From Porites lobata (lineage: Eukaryota > Cnidaria > Anthozoa > Scleractinia > Poritidae): a stretch of DNA of 64,000 nucleotides. A model generated the notes under the pieces. It was not told the DNA's origin and searched no databases. It saw only the letters and a program-made list of their open reading frames with translations. The translations under genes were made by a program, and so were the position numbers. The DNA is taken from contig CALNXK010000107.1 in NCBI GenBank assembly GCA_942486035.1, forward strand, positions 1,162,501-1,226,500, read 5' to 3'. Below are positions 44,778 to 55,860 of this stretch, in pieces. The first letter of the stretch is position 1; each line of letters begins with the position of its first letter.

Positions 44778-44970
44778 GCAATAGACCACACCAGACCACA
44801 CTTTCTATGGGTTTACCGGCGTGATAACCCACGCAGGATGTTGGGAGAACACGAGAACAGCTTGTAAATAACGAGCCGAAGGCGAGTGATTTACAAGCTC
44901 TTCTGAGTGTTTTCCCAACATCCCAAGTGGAAAATAACGCCAGTAAACCCACAGAAAGTGTGTCTATTGC
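44778..44970. mobile_element. Foldback element
   Basis: 'gcaatagaccaca' at the left pairs with 'tgtgtctattgc' at the right. 'ctatgggtttac', 'gatgttgggagaacac' and 'agcttgtaaat' are all mirrored in order on the other side. Confidence 0.8.
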
Positions 44971-45195
44971 TTTTATAAAATACTTTAAGTTTCCAATGAG
45001 TTTACCAGCACAATAAACCATAGTTTTTTAACCAATCAGAAGGCGCGTACTATCTTAGTTATTTTATAAAAAATTGTACAAAATGAAATAGAGAATTTTC
45101 ATTCTGTGACATTGTTTTCGCCAGTTTTGAAATGAAAATCGCATTCAGTTAGATAACAACACTGAGTCAGGTGATCAAAACAAAGGAAGTCACAT

Positions 45196-45856
45196 TTTAA
45201 GACGGAATCCACCAGGAACTTGAGTAATTTTAATTCTCATTGGACAAAAACCTTGTACCAGAATAATTTAAAGAATATTGCATTCTTTTGTACATTTTTT
45301 AAGGCCTAAAGATGTAATTAGTCATCGGTAATGACACCAAAGAAAATTTCTCATGGCATTCCGAGGAAATGAATGTCAAATTTCACAAAAATTGTGAAAA
45401 CGCAGGTAAATCTCTGAAAATTTCATGTGAAAGATGTAATTTTGTGAAATTTGACATTCATTTTGGTGTTAAAAGTCTTATTTTATTTATTTTACTTTAT
45501 TTTATTATTTTGCCACACACAATGAATTACAAGCAGAATAAAAACGATAATAAATAGGTTAACTAACATTAAATTTAAAATATGTGCATTACTTGGGAGG
45601 AGTGACTGTGGCGGGGAAATCTCCGAGAAGCGAGCTTATGAGGAATAGAGATTTCCCCCCACGGGCAATTTAAATACTAGGCGGCGTTTTAAGCAATAAA
45701 GAAAAAAGTCGTTTATTTAAGTATATAAGTTTATTTAAGTATATAAGTCTTGAAAAATGTACAAAATGAATGCAATATATTTTAAATTATTCTGGTACAA
45801 GATTTTTGTCCAATGAAAATTAAAATTACTCAGTTTCATGGCGGATTTCGTCTTAA
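45196..45856. repeat. Foldback element, family F1 (copy 2)
   Basis: Left arm 'ggacaaaaaccttgtaccag' and right arm 'ctggtacaagatttttgtcc', the same family as 410-985. Here the arms are separated by extra AT-rich sequence including 'tttatttaagtatataag' twice in tandem (45713-45748). Confidence 0.75.
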
Positions 45857-46135
45857 TATTTGTGGTTGTGCTATGTTAGCACCGTTTTTATGTGTACATG
45901 ATCTGAATTTGAGAAGTACGAAAATAAATTGAAATTGGGAGTTAAGGATTCAATACCGTCAAAAAACACTAGGAAAAATAACACTGTTTTTAAATCTAAA
46001 TTTTATTAAAATCAAAATTACTGATACAATTTCCAAGAGTTTTTTCCTTTTTAAAATGTAGAACTAACAAAGGCTTGTAACAATCACGAGGTTCTATCCC
46101 TACTACCTAAGCTACGGCTACCTATTCATAATTTT

Positions 46136-46230
46136 TTCCCACCCACCCCTCCCCTAAACCAACATTTTGCCCTAAGCGAGAAGCACATGTTAATGTTGGC
46201 TTAGGGGAGGGGTAGGTGGGACGTTTCCCA
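46136..46230. repeat. Short foldback, family F2 (copy 1)
   Basis: 'cccacccctcccctaaacca' is mirrored by 'ttaggggaggggtaggtggg', with a loop around 'cctaagcgagaagc'. A second copy is at 60550-60634. Confidence 0.75.
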
Positions 46231-47886
46231 GAAACTTAAGTTGATCCAATTTTTCCTCAGGCGGCCATAGCCATTCCCAGTTGATAGTGGGACCAAAACA
46301 AACAATAACAACACTGACAATCTCTTATGCGGAAAGCAAAACGGCTCCTGCCCTGGATTAGAAGGCCATGAAGCGGTAGCCTTAAATAATTAATCAGGAA
46401 TTCAAAACAGGAATTTTTCGAAAGTAATTGCCACACAAGTATGACTAAGGCCGCCAGAATGGAGACAATTTCACTTCATTCACATCTGTGGTTTGGAACA
46501 CAGAGACTGCCTGACACTTCGGTTACTCTCATATACTTGGTAGCAGGAAATGCACTTCACATCTGGTATTTAAATGACGCATTTAGCTGAGATCTTTTAA
46601 AACCACATAACTTTTCCAAAGCGTGGGTTTACTAAAGTTATCGACTTCCTCTTAGATCAGCAGACTGATGTCGTTGGCAACAGTGACGTGGGTGTGTTTC
46701 ACCTGCCTTCTTAATAACCGACCTTAACACATTTCTTAGGTAACTTATCGGAGATAACGGATATTGTGGATCGGCTGAGGCGTCTATGAAGTCAAGTAGC
46801 GTTGGAGGGATATGCTACTGTGAGTTTCGAAGCGAAACGTTGCCTGTGGTCAACAGGCCGTTATGATATGTTATGTTATGACATGCTCGGCACGTACACT
46901 CACTGCCAAAATTAGAAAACACAATACAGAAAAGTATCTCTTTTTTGAGGAAATAAAAACCCTTAGGAGACTGGATTCAGGTAGTTATGACAACCAATAT
47001 ACTAGAAGTGTAGCCTGATCACAGACCGTTCATTTTCTCCTTTTTGGGACCGTCAAGTGCGCGTAAGAATATTAAACCGAGGGAAATTTATTGACCGTTA
47101 GCTCGAATAGAAAAAGAAAACAATGTTTGTTCGAAGGCTATAGAAATGCGTAGGACTGGTTTTCAGTTTACAATTTCCTGTCATTTTAAAAGACAATTTT
47201 AATTGTCTTTTAAAAAACAATGAAACATCCGCTTCCTGAAACAGGGAACTCATCGAATGAATTAAAACATCATTTAACTTTTAACTTGTGTTGAAGTAAG
47301 GCATCTTTTAAAGTTATATAAAGATTCAGATTAGGCACTCGAATGAGGCCAACAAAAAGGTACCTCCAGCAGTTTTGAAGTAAAAGCTCCCTTGGAAATA
47401 GAAATAGATAGTATGAGTAATAAAATGAGAGTTAACATATACCGAACTTTTTATAATTATATAACGTAAAATAACAGTGCGTAAATCGCACAAATTTCCG
47501 CCTTTGTTTATGAGCAAAAGTCGATTTATACTGTTTTTTGGATCCAAGTCCCTCATCGAATAACTGTGGATATTTCTTGATGTTTTGGAGCCTGCTAATA
47601 TAGGGAAACAATGTCCCACTCAAAAACAAATAAATTTCCTCATTCGAATTTAAGAATTTAAAAATTTTTCTTTATAAAAATCGAACTGGAAATACTGTAA
47701 ATGTGTCCTGTTTTAGAGAGAGAAAAAGTCTACATGAAAAGTGTTGAGCAAATAAGTGATGTTGCAACAGTTGAAGTTATCTTGAGTCGGACATGACTGT
47801 AAGAACTCGCTTGAACGATCTGGAACAAAGCACTTGTCGTGGTTGTGAATAGATTTAAAAACATTAACAGGACAATAGGTGATTTT
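46231..47886. other. No gene; AT palindrome at 47184-47216
   Basis: The presumed upstream region of the gene at 47887-48717 is at its right end. 'ttttaaaagacaatt' followed by its reverse complement forms a perfect palindrome near 47200. Confidence 0.45.
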
Positions 47887-48717
47887 ATGGGTATAGTGAC
47901 GTGGGCTGCAGCTAAACAAAAGGAAAGGCCATGTGTAAAAATAACAAAACAACGTCCGGAGGATAAGTTTACTAGTCTGCGTGATCAGTTTGTCAAACTA
48001 ATCCGAACGGTGAAAGAGCTAGGGAGACGGACAATGAAGAAACTTAATGAGCTAACCGAGTTGTTCATACTCGAAAAACAACCGCGAATCATGAAATTTA
48101 TGGAAGGTGTAGCGGTTCTTTGGAAGAGAAATAAGACAGAGGAAAACACTTTGAGGAGAGTTCGCTCTGAAAGCAGTTTACGGAGCGAGACGAAACTGTT
48201 ACCTTACAATGAAAATGAAGAAAAAGGTTGTGAGAGAAAGGAACTGTCAACTAAAACAACTGCGACATACCGAACAACTGTACGAGTTCAGCACAGTCCT
48301 GTACGAACAAGAACTGAAATAGTTCCTGTGAAATCTTGTATTCGACACGAGCAACAAGACACTACAGCGAGCCCAAGTCAAATCTGCAAACGGGTCACAT
48401 TTTCGATATACGCATTGATTCTCTCCGCTGCAAGCCAGGACTCGGTTTCTGAACTTAAAGAACTGTTGGATAAAAAGCCCTCTTATCTTAACAAGCCAAG
48501 CTCGTCCGGAGAAACAGCACTTCATAAAGCGGCTGCGAAGGGCAATTTGGAGTGTATCAAGCTGTTAGTACAACGAGGAGCTGATGTCAATATGCCGGAT
48601 AAGCAAGGACGAACACCACTCCTTTTATCGTGGGCGAACGAACATTTTGAATGCCACAAACTTATGTTAACGTCCTTAAAGGAGAGTGATAAAGATTCGC
48701 CTGAAAGAAGTTTTTAA
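47887..48717 (+). CDS. PP1-docking ankyrin-repeat protein, single exon
   Basis: 276 residues from the ATG at 47887 (MGIVTWAAAKQKERPCVKIT) to TAA. The frame extends 16 codons upstream without an ATG. Residues 1-95 are basic and helical. The middle is polar (RRVRSESSLRSETKLLPYNE). At residues 168-172 is KRVTF, a consensus RVxF docking motif for protein phosphatase 1, directly followed by SIYALILSAASQDSVSELKE and two ankyrin repeats (GETALHKAAAKGNLECIKLL, then RTPLLLSWANEHFECHKLML) to about residue 264. An RVxF placed just ahead of ankyrin repeats is the arrangement of myosin-phosphatase targeting (MYPT) and PPP1R27-type subunits. I infer a PP1 regulatory role, with no direct proof. Its 3' half is duplicated and decayed at 50355-50600. 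Confidence 0.85.
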   Translation: MGIVTWAAAKQKERPCVKITKQRPEDKFTSLRDQFVKLIRTVKELGRRTMKKLNELTELFILEKQPRIMKFMEGVAVLWKRNKTEENTLRRVRSESSLRSETKLLPYNENEEKGCERKELSTKTTATYRTTVRVQHSPVRTRTEIVPVKSCIRHEQQDTTASPSQICKRVTFSIYALILSAASQDSVSELKELLDKKPSYLNKPSSSGETALHKAAAKGNLECIKLLVQRGADVNMPDKQGRTPLLLSWANEHFECHKLMLTSLKESDKDSPERSF

Positions 48718-50120
48718 ACCAAGGACTCAAAGAGCGACGGTCTTTCCGTTTCAAACAATAACAATTATAAAGTTGAACTGTCAAGAAGTTTAATGTTAAG
48801 TCTTAAAGTATTTTGAGGACATGGCAATATATTTCCAAATTCTTCTTTTTTGAGAAAACTACCAAAAGATTTACTTTTTATATTTTTGTATTCATATGTT
48901 TTTAACCCGTTCGAGAAAAAGTGAAATAAAGGAAGAAAAGTGCTTGAGAAGCAATATTCATTGCGAAAGCAATTGATGATTCAACAATAACAAATGTAAT
49001 AAATTATTCAAAGCGTATAAGTCCTGAAAGTTTGGGTTTCCTAAGATCATTTCTGCTATGTATTTATCTTTGCTTTTTTACTACGTTGGCTCGAACCGGT
49101 GTACACCTTTTTTTGAGCGTAATGAAGAATTACTTTTCTCTGGAAATATGTGGTTAAACAAGGATTTATCAGTATATATGGAGACTGGTGCGCGAATTTC
49201 AGTCAAAACAGGCCAAAAGTAACCTTGTACAAAAATATAATAGCCGAGCGAGAAAACTATCACGAGTCACCTTAATTTTAACTAGGGCGTGAGAAACATT
49301 TTAAAAGCCAGAACTCTGTCACGAAAAAGACTACAGTTACCGCTCGTGTTGTCGAAAAAGCTAGAGCTTTAGTAATGTTCAATCATGCTCGTGGACCGAG
49401 ACCAAATCGCATAATAATCACGTTCTTGAGTGCTGATATAACCCTTTTTTAGATCGTGGTCACGAACCACAAATCAAGAACAATCAACTCCGACTCGTTT
49501 GGTTAATACAGATAATTGAGTTCAACTGTTAGGGTGACAATTGCAAATATTTAATAGTGTATGGAAGCTGGTATAAAGTTTGAAAACAAGATGTTTACGA
49601 AAAAATTAGCTGATGATGAATTACATAAATCAGCAGCAAAACTGATTTGGTACATTTAGGCCCTTTCCCTCCTTTTGGACTCTGATGAAGGCCTGATACT
49701 CGCAACCCATTTTCATAAAGGCAGCAAATCTACATCAACTCAACACGTCCCATTTAGGCCTATACCAAGAACGTCTTGCTATAGGCTTTTGATTGCACAT
49801 ATTCGATTGTCAGTCACAAAGCTCGCTGAAAGTAATAACAAAATAGTTATATTTTACAGATGTCAGAACAACACACGAAACGGCGAGATTAAGCAGGAAT
49901 TTTGAATCGCTCCCCGGGGATTTTTATATTTACCATTCTTTTAAGGTCACTGAACAACTAGAGAAGAACAATTGATCTATGAGTTGTAACTTAATTGGCT
50001 ATTCAAAGAAAGGCCACCTCGGAACGTGACTTCAAATACCTTAAGTGCGGGCACTGAAGCTAACACCTTAGAGGAACTAAAGAATCATCTGCATATCATG
50101 AAATTTGCCCCATCTAAGTA
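48718..50120. repeat. 3' flank of the PP1-ankyrin gene (duplicated downstream)
   Basis: Segments here, such as 'accaaatcgcataa' at about 49403 and 'gtcacaaagctcgctgaaag' at about 49813, reappear in order at about 50645 and 51359. The region is the left copy of a tandem duplication. Early part is the 3' UTR; no other gene. Confidence 0.65.
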
Positions 50121-50124
50121 ATCC

Positions 50125-50320
50125 AAGATAGTCTGGAATTCTGGATTCCATGACGTGGATTCTGGATTGCAGGCACTGGATTGCTGGATTCGTGGTCAGG
50201 GGAACTTGGATTGCGGTTTTCAATCGTTAGTGAGGATCCGGATTCCTTGAGCTGTATTCAGGATTCCAAAGCACTGGATTCCACATTTACAAGAACAACT
50301 GCCCGGATATATTCCGTATT
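50125..50320. repeat. 'ctggattcc' tandem-like repeat
   Basis: Repeated 'tctggattcc', 'actggattgc' and 'aggattcc' motifs at irregular spacing. It lies at the junction between the two copies of the duplication. Confidence 0.6.
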
Positions 50321-50354
50321 CCCTCGCATGGAGCGAGTTGGAGTTAAGGGTAAC

Positions 50355-50600
50355 TTATTTGGAAAAGAAATAAGACAGCCGGCAAAGGCATGATATGCTT
50401 TACGGGGAATTTACTCAGAAAGCGGTTTAGGGAGCGAAAGGAAACAGTCATATAACAAAATACTGACTATGAAGAACGTAGTCGAGGAATTAAACGGACA
50501 GACAACTAAAACAGTTGTAATCCTTCTAAGAACTGTAAGAATTTATCACAGTCCTGAACGAACAAGAACGGCAAAAGTTCCCGTGAAATCGTTATTGTCA
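50355..50600 (+). pseudogene. Decayed partial copy of the PP1-ankyrin gene
   Basis: Matches 48121-48345 in order: 'gaaataagacag', 'gaaagcggtttagggagcga', 'caactaaaacagttgtaa' and 'cacagtcctgaacgaacaag'. The reading frame is broken by indels and stops. It stops before the RVxF/ankyrin part, so it cannot make a PP1-docking protein. Confidence 0.8.
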
Positions 50601-50818
50601 AAAAGCTAGACGAGCAAATGACAAAAAAAATGTTCGTTTCACGCGACCAAATCGCATAACGGTCAAAACTTCAAATTCAGAAGATAATTTTATAATTGAG
50701 CCTTGAAGCCAAATTTTAGACAACCAGGTGGTCACGACCCGGCCACAAATAAAGAACACTAAACCTTGGATTCTTTAGCTAATCCACATAATTTGAGTAC
50801 AACGACCACGGCGACAAC

Positions 50819-51062
50819 CCGGGGAGACTCCCACATAAAATTGACGGGGATGCTCATCGGAAAATTCAAATGAAACCCTAAGGGAGACCAATGTGGTTGT
50901 CTAAGGGAGATTTCTGTGTGGTCAGTGTCAGGGCATTTTTTGTAAATATATAGTGACTCTCCATCCCAAACACCTCAAGTGAGGTTAACATATCTGCAAT
51001 TTACAATGCCCCTAAGCGAGACGAGGAGCATCCCGGTCACTTTCATGTAGGAGTAACCCCCG
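50819..51062. mobile_element. CCCGGGG-ended element inserted in the right duplicate
   Basis: Ends 'cccggggagactcccacata' and 'tcatgtaggagtaacccccgg' are imperfect inverted copies. 'gacggggatgctc' is mirrored by 'gagcatcccggtc'. The left duplicate at about 49540 ('gggtgacaattgcaaa') is uninterrupted and gives the empty site. Confidence 0.75.
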
Positions 51063-51545
51063 GAAGTAACAATGGCAAATTTAATAGCTTATTGAAGGCG
51101 GTATAAAGCGTCAAAAATGAGTTTCTTTTTTACGAAGAAAGTTTGTGCCAGTATTGTATTAATATACAAATCAGCAGAAAACCTGAACTTTTAGGGCCCC
51201 TCAGATCACAAAACACCGAATAACGTCTAGTCCCTTCATTTTCGTTTCAGTCTTTGATCAAATCTCTATCAACTCTGCACCGTCCCTTTTCAGCTTATAG
51301 ATGGGACACCTTGAAATAGCTTTTAATAAATGATTACACCATATTGTTCGGTCAGTCGTCACAAAGGTCGCTGAAACACCCGGCTGACGCTGCGAGATTG
51401 AGCAATTTTGAATACCACCCCCAGGGGATGGAATTTAGTATTTAGTTTTTGGTCACTGGACAACGGCAATGGAATAATTAACTGATGAATGGCAGCTTTG
51501 TTGGCGTGCAAAAGGGCCAGCCCTGAAACGTGACTGTAGAATACC
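51063..51545. repeat. Right copy of the duplicated 3' flank
   Basis: Continues the match to about 49545-50035, for example 'gagattgagcaattttgaat' here against 'gagattaagcaggaattttg' at about 49885, and 'aacgtgact' at both ends. Confidence 0.65.
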
Positions 51546-51554
51546 TTCTACAGT

Positions 51555-51600
51555 GAAAGACATACATACATACATATACATACATACATACACACTTGGA
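51555..51600. repeat. CATA microsatellite
   Basis: (catacata)n run of about 40 nt. Confidence 0.9.
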
Positions 51601-51642
51601 ATGATTCAACATATAACTTTGACGCATTCGACGGTTGAAAAA

Positions 51643-51890
51643 CTCTGTGGAACCCCACTTTCCGCCGCCGCTGGTATCGACGAAATTTATCCGCTTAACG
51701 GGTACGAAACGCCTGTTGTAGGACATTCCTTGAAATGATTCAATAACAGCACTGTCCAAATTCTAAACAATAACAAGCGACTAACGAACGAACTGCTAAA
51801 ATAGCTTCCATTCTCGACGGTCCAGAAAAAATCTGTGGAACCCCACTTTCCGCCGCCGCTGGTATCGACGAAATTTATCCGCTTAACGGA
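51643..51890. repeat. Pair of near-identical 59-nt direct repeats
   Basis: The segment beginning 'ctgtggaaccccactttccg' and ending 'atttatccgcttaacgg' occurs at 51643-51702 and again at 51832-51890 with almost no change. On the minus strand both read VKRINFVDTSGGGKWGST. Probably the ends of an element or a fragment duplicated with it; no complete gene. Confidence 0.75.
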
Positions 51891-52219
51891 CACCGGTTAA
51901 TACGAAAGAGAGAACCTATGTGACGCGAGTGAATTACTGCGACGGAATTAGAAAAAAATGAGCTAAATATTCTTTATTTAGAACTTTACGAACGCTTTTT
52001 TATAGGACAGTGAACTCCTATGCACAGTCCTGGGAGAACAATTTCAATTGTAACTTTAAATAATTTGTATATGTTTAATTTTCATCTTTTCTTTGTAATT
52101 GAACCATTAACTGAAAACGATAGTGAAAAACAGTCACATACCATTCTGCGAGAGAAGAAAAGAGGAAGTCTGAGATCTCACCAGAATCATGTTCAATTTA
52201 CTTATGAATGAGAGGACAA

Positions 52220-52440
52220 GGGAAGCCCCATAGTCTGAGCGCGGGGGGGGGGGGGGCCATAGTCTGAGGGGGTCCTCCTGGAGGGCAGGGGTATTCCCGG
52301 CTCCCGCCCTATTTTCTAGGCTTCCTCCCTTTAGCCCTTTTTCGACTGCAAGATACTAAGCATCCTTGCGCAATTCCCCCAACCCAACTTCTCCCACTTC
52401 CCACCCTTTTCTCAAACAGCTTAGGACCTCGCTCCCAGTA
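52220..52440. repeat. G-run with duplicated flank and pyrimidine-rich repeat (copy 2)
   Basis: A run of about 15 G is flanked by the 12-mer 'ccatagtctgag' on both sides. The following 52300-52440 matches the repeat at 5060-5340. Confidence 0.55.
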
Positions 52441-53429
52441 AACTTAGTGTACGATCGAGAAAGGGAGACCAATCGATAAACGGAAGAATCGCTTTCACCA
52501 GATTCAAAGGCTGAGGAGGGGCATAGTAAAACCACTGCGATGGCTCCATACTATACTGTACCCAAATAGTTATACAAGATAAAACTTGATTTGCGATTTT
52601 CTCATAGACTCGATTTTTATTGAAAAACAATGGACCAAATCTCGCATGTCCTAATTTAATCTATACAATCTCGCGCTATTTCGGATAATTTAAGTAATGA
52701 AAGCTGAAATAAGTTTCTGCCGTTTAAACTCACTGATATATTTGTTTTATTTCTAGTTATTTACACCAATAGGACATAAAAGACCAACCAAGTGAATATC
52801 CCTCGAATTTGAAAATTTACGTAAGATCAGTTCACTTTGATAATTTCTATACCTTTTATAAAACAAAAATTACAAGGAAATCTCCCCATATTCTGAACGT
52901 TTTCCACCTGGAAGTCCCAAAACCTAATAAACTAATTGAACAAATTTTTATGCAGACTTTTGTAAAAGCAAGCCGTCTAGGTCATCACAACAAATTAATA
53001 ATCTGCGACTCCACGAAACAAGCGAACAGCTAAGAAATATCAGTATAGCTGCTGCAAAGTCCATAAGGAAAAAACAGAAGAGACGCATATGCGAAGTCTT
53101 CTATTACAGTCTCGGCGTTCAAAACCACGTGTATTGTTGGTTAAGGTGATCAGTAACCTGTGTCGCTTCCACCGCTCCCAAATGCATTTCGGCAGAATTA
53201 AAGGGGGCTATGGGCGAGTTACCGGGGTTTTACTGTATAATCACGGTCTTATTCGCCTAGTAGCGCAAAGAGAGATGACGATGACAATGACTATGGTTGT
53301 TGAAAATCAAATTGTTTTCAAGAACATTCAGAAAAAAATTAATTACGTTTTATCCCATACAGTTCGTTCTTACGTCCTCTGTGGCTCAAAACCATTACCT
53401 GTTATCGTACACACAGGCAGGCCAGCCAC
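52441..53429. other. No separate gene; 3' side of the repeat-protein gene
   Basis: Likely contains the 3' UTR of the minus-strand gene ending at 53430. Small plus-strand frames are incidental. Confidence 0.4.
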
Positions 53430-54984
53430 TCAGTGGTTATCGACTCCATTTTGATCAAAAACAGCTTGTGTATCGGACTCAGCGTTAATTCCCATCACGT
53501 CACCTTTGTCAGAATTGTCCTCCGGTGCTTTCGCAACCATTTCACCGCTGTCGATGCGTTCCCTCGTTCCCTTGACAACGCCCGAAACTCCAGAGAAATC
53601 TTCGTCTTCCACCATTTTTTGTGGTTCTTTAATCAGCTCTCCTTTTTCGATTTGCTGTGTTGTTTGCTTGGCAAGACCAGAAACGCTTGAGAAGTCTTCT
53701 TCGTCGACCATTTTAGGCGCCTCCTTGATTAATTCTCCCTTTTCAATCTGTTGTGTAGTCTGCTTGGTCAAACCGTGGGTAACTCCAAAGTCTTCAGTGT
53801 CCACCAGTTTTGGCGACTGCTTTATGAGGCTGCCTGACTCGATCTCTCGAGTTGTTTCCTTGGCGCGTCCCTGAATGCCTGTGAAGTCTTCATCTGAAAT
53901 TGTCTTCTTGGTTTCGATATGGGGCGCGCCTTCCTTCTCGTAGCTTTCTTTCACAGCTACAGCGATTCCACGTGCCTTCTGCAAATCTTCTTGTTCACTA
54001 TCCATGGTCCTTCTTCGTGGTCCCTGGTTTTGTACTGCTTCTTGGTAGTGCTTCAGTTGTTCCTTGGTGGACCCGGCTGCTACAACAGGCTCTTCTTTTT
54101 CGATTACCTTCTGATCTTCAAACTCCCCCTTTTCGTATCGAGTCCTAGTCTCCGACGCCTTTCCAGGGGTCAGCGCCTCGTCCTCAACATGGGATTTTTC
54201 GTAGCCCTTCGAGGCAGCAGCTTTTAAAGCTTCTTTACTCGCTTCCGCAACGCCCGATTGTGGAAGTTCGTCCTTCCAAGAATCTTGTCTGTTCGACTCG
54301 GCGTGGATAACTTTGTCTTGCTCAAACATTTCTCGGACGCCACGAGCAGCTCCGGGTGGCGGACGAGCATCTTCTTCATCTTGCGATTGAAACTTGCGTG
54401 ATGACTGCTCCACGTTCTGCATGAACATTGCTGCTCGCGCTTTAGCTGCGCCTTTCTCGGGCTCGTAACTCAGCCGCCTCTCTGCCTTGCCCTCATCGTT
54501 TTGCCTTTGTTCAAATCTTCGGCGAACGGCGGAAGCCGAGCCAGCTGTAGGCATTTCTTCGGCAATGTTCGTTTCGCGGATGTGTCTGTCTTCGGCGCGG
54601 ATAACCGTTCCAGATTCAATGTTTGCACGAGTCTTCGAGGCGATTCCTGCGGTCGGTAAATTTTCTTCTTCGTCGTCTCCTTTTCGTCTTTCGACGTTAC
54701 TAACTTCTCCTTTTTCAAATGCATCTCTGTGCGAAGAAGCAATCCCACCTTGAATATCATGAAGATCATCAATCTCTCTTTGAGCCGAGGGCGAGGTGGA
54801 AGCCTGCATTTCTTGGTACCTTTTCAAACTTGCTCTAGTGACGCCAGATAAAATCTCTAAGTCGACGGGGGTCTCCTTTTCTGTTTCCTGGGGCTGAGAT
54901 TCAAACACTTCCTTCGCTCGTCTTGCACTTCCGGTTCTTGGTAGCTCCTCTGTCGTAATCTTTCCTGCTTCTTTTTCACGCTCA
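53430..54984 (-). CDS. Main exon of a 15-repeat, highly charged protein
   Basis: Begins at acceptor 'cctttag' (54985-54987) and joins in phase 2 to the first exon at 61916-62079. It encodes about 517 residues, ending FDQNGVDNH. It is made of about 15 degenerate repeats of roughly 30-36 residues with the core G-x-A/T-x-x-x-R/K-x-x-F/Y/I-E-x-G: for example ELPRTGSARRAKEVFESQ, NLPTAGIASKTRANIESG, RPPPGAARGVREMFEQ, ALTPGKASETRTRYEKGE and three close copies DFSSVSGLAKQTTQQIEKGE. No Cys-rich, membrane or enzymatic domain; probably an extended, partly helical cytoplasmic protein. The repeat is reminiscent of actin-associated repeat proteins (Xin or EPLIN type), but I do not recognise the family and do not assert that function. 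Confidence 0.85.
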
Positions 54985-55499
54985 CTAAAGGGAAAAAAAC
55001 AGCAGAGGAAGGTTAGTTAATGCCATCGAATAAATCACTCAAATAATAATAAATTATTACTGATGCTACAGCAAACGTAACATAATTAGCACAAATAAAA
55101 AAAACAAATAATAATAATAATAATACATTGAGATAGAACAGTTAATTAAAGTGGAATGGTTGGGAAACCCTTTGTCATAGTTTTTTCAGTGTTCGATTTT
55201 TTGGACCTGACGGTGCACAACGTTCAAGTTATTCAGAATAGCATTACCGTATTTTTCGAATAAGTGTTCGAATTTTTTGACTTTTCCCCTGACCTCCCAA
55301 AAATTGAATAAGTAAGAGACTTCCCCGAACAATATTTCAGAAACCTCGCTTTGTTACATCTTCGCGTTTTGACCATTTATTGTTTTGTTGAAACTGAAAA
55401 TGTTGAAAATTTTGCATTAATTTATTTAATAAGCGCCCAGGGCGGTTAATCGAATAAATACGGTAATTTATTCAGTCATAATAAGCTCTCAGGAAAAAG

Positions 55500-55860
55500 C
55501 ACAGGGGACAAGGTTGGCTTTGCGCCAGTTATTACATGTAGTAGCCTACGCTATATATTCACACTATGCTGGAGAGATTTTCATGCAAACACTGAAACCT
55601 ATCTGGTATAGTATGAACACCTATCTGATATGTGATTCTCCACTTTGGAGATCGACGCGGCGGCTCCGTTACCGAAATCACGCCGAATCCACCGTCCTTA
55701 AGTGCGAACCGAAGCCCTATCTGGTCTGGTTTTCGTGCCAGCTGTAAAGCTATCCGGTATAGCGTGAAAATTGCCTTAGCTTTCTGGGGGATTGGTTCAG
55801 ATATTCTACGCGTCGGCGCACATCTGATTTGGTCGATCAATTTATTTAGTACTACATGAG
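55500..55860. repeat. Possible interspersed element with 'tatc(t/c)ggtatag' motifs
   Basis: 'tatctggtatagtatgaa' and 'tatccggtatagcgtgaa' occur in direct orientation, and GC-rich sequence between them differs from its surroundings. Class unknown. Confidence 0.4.
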
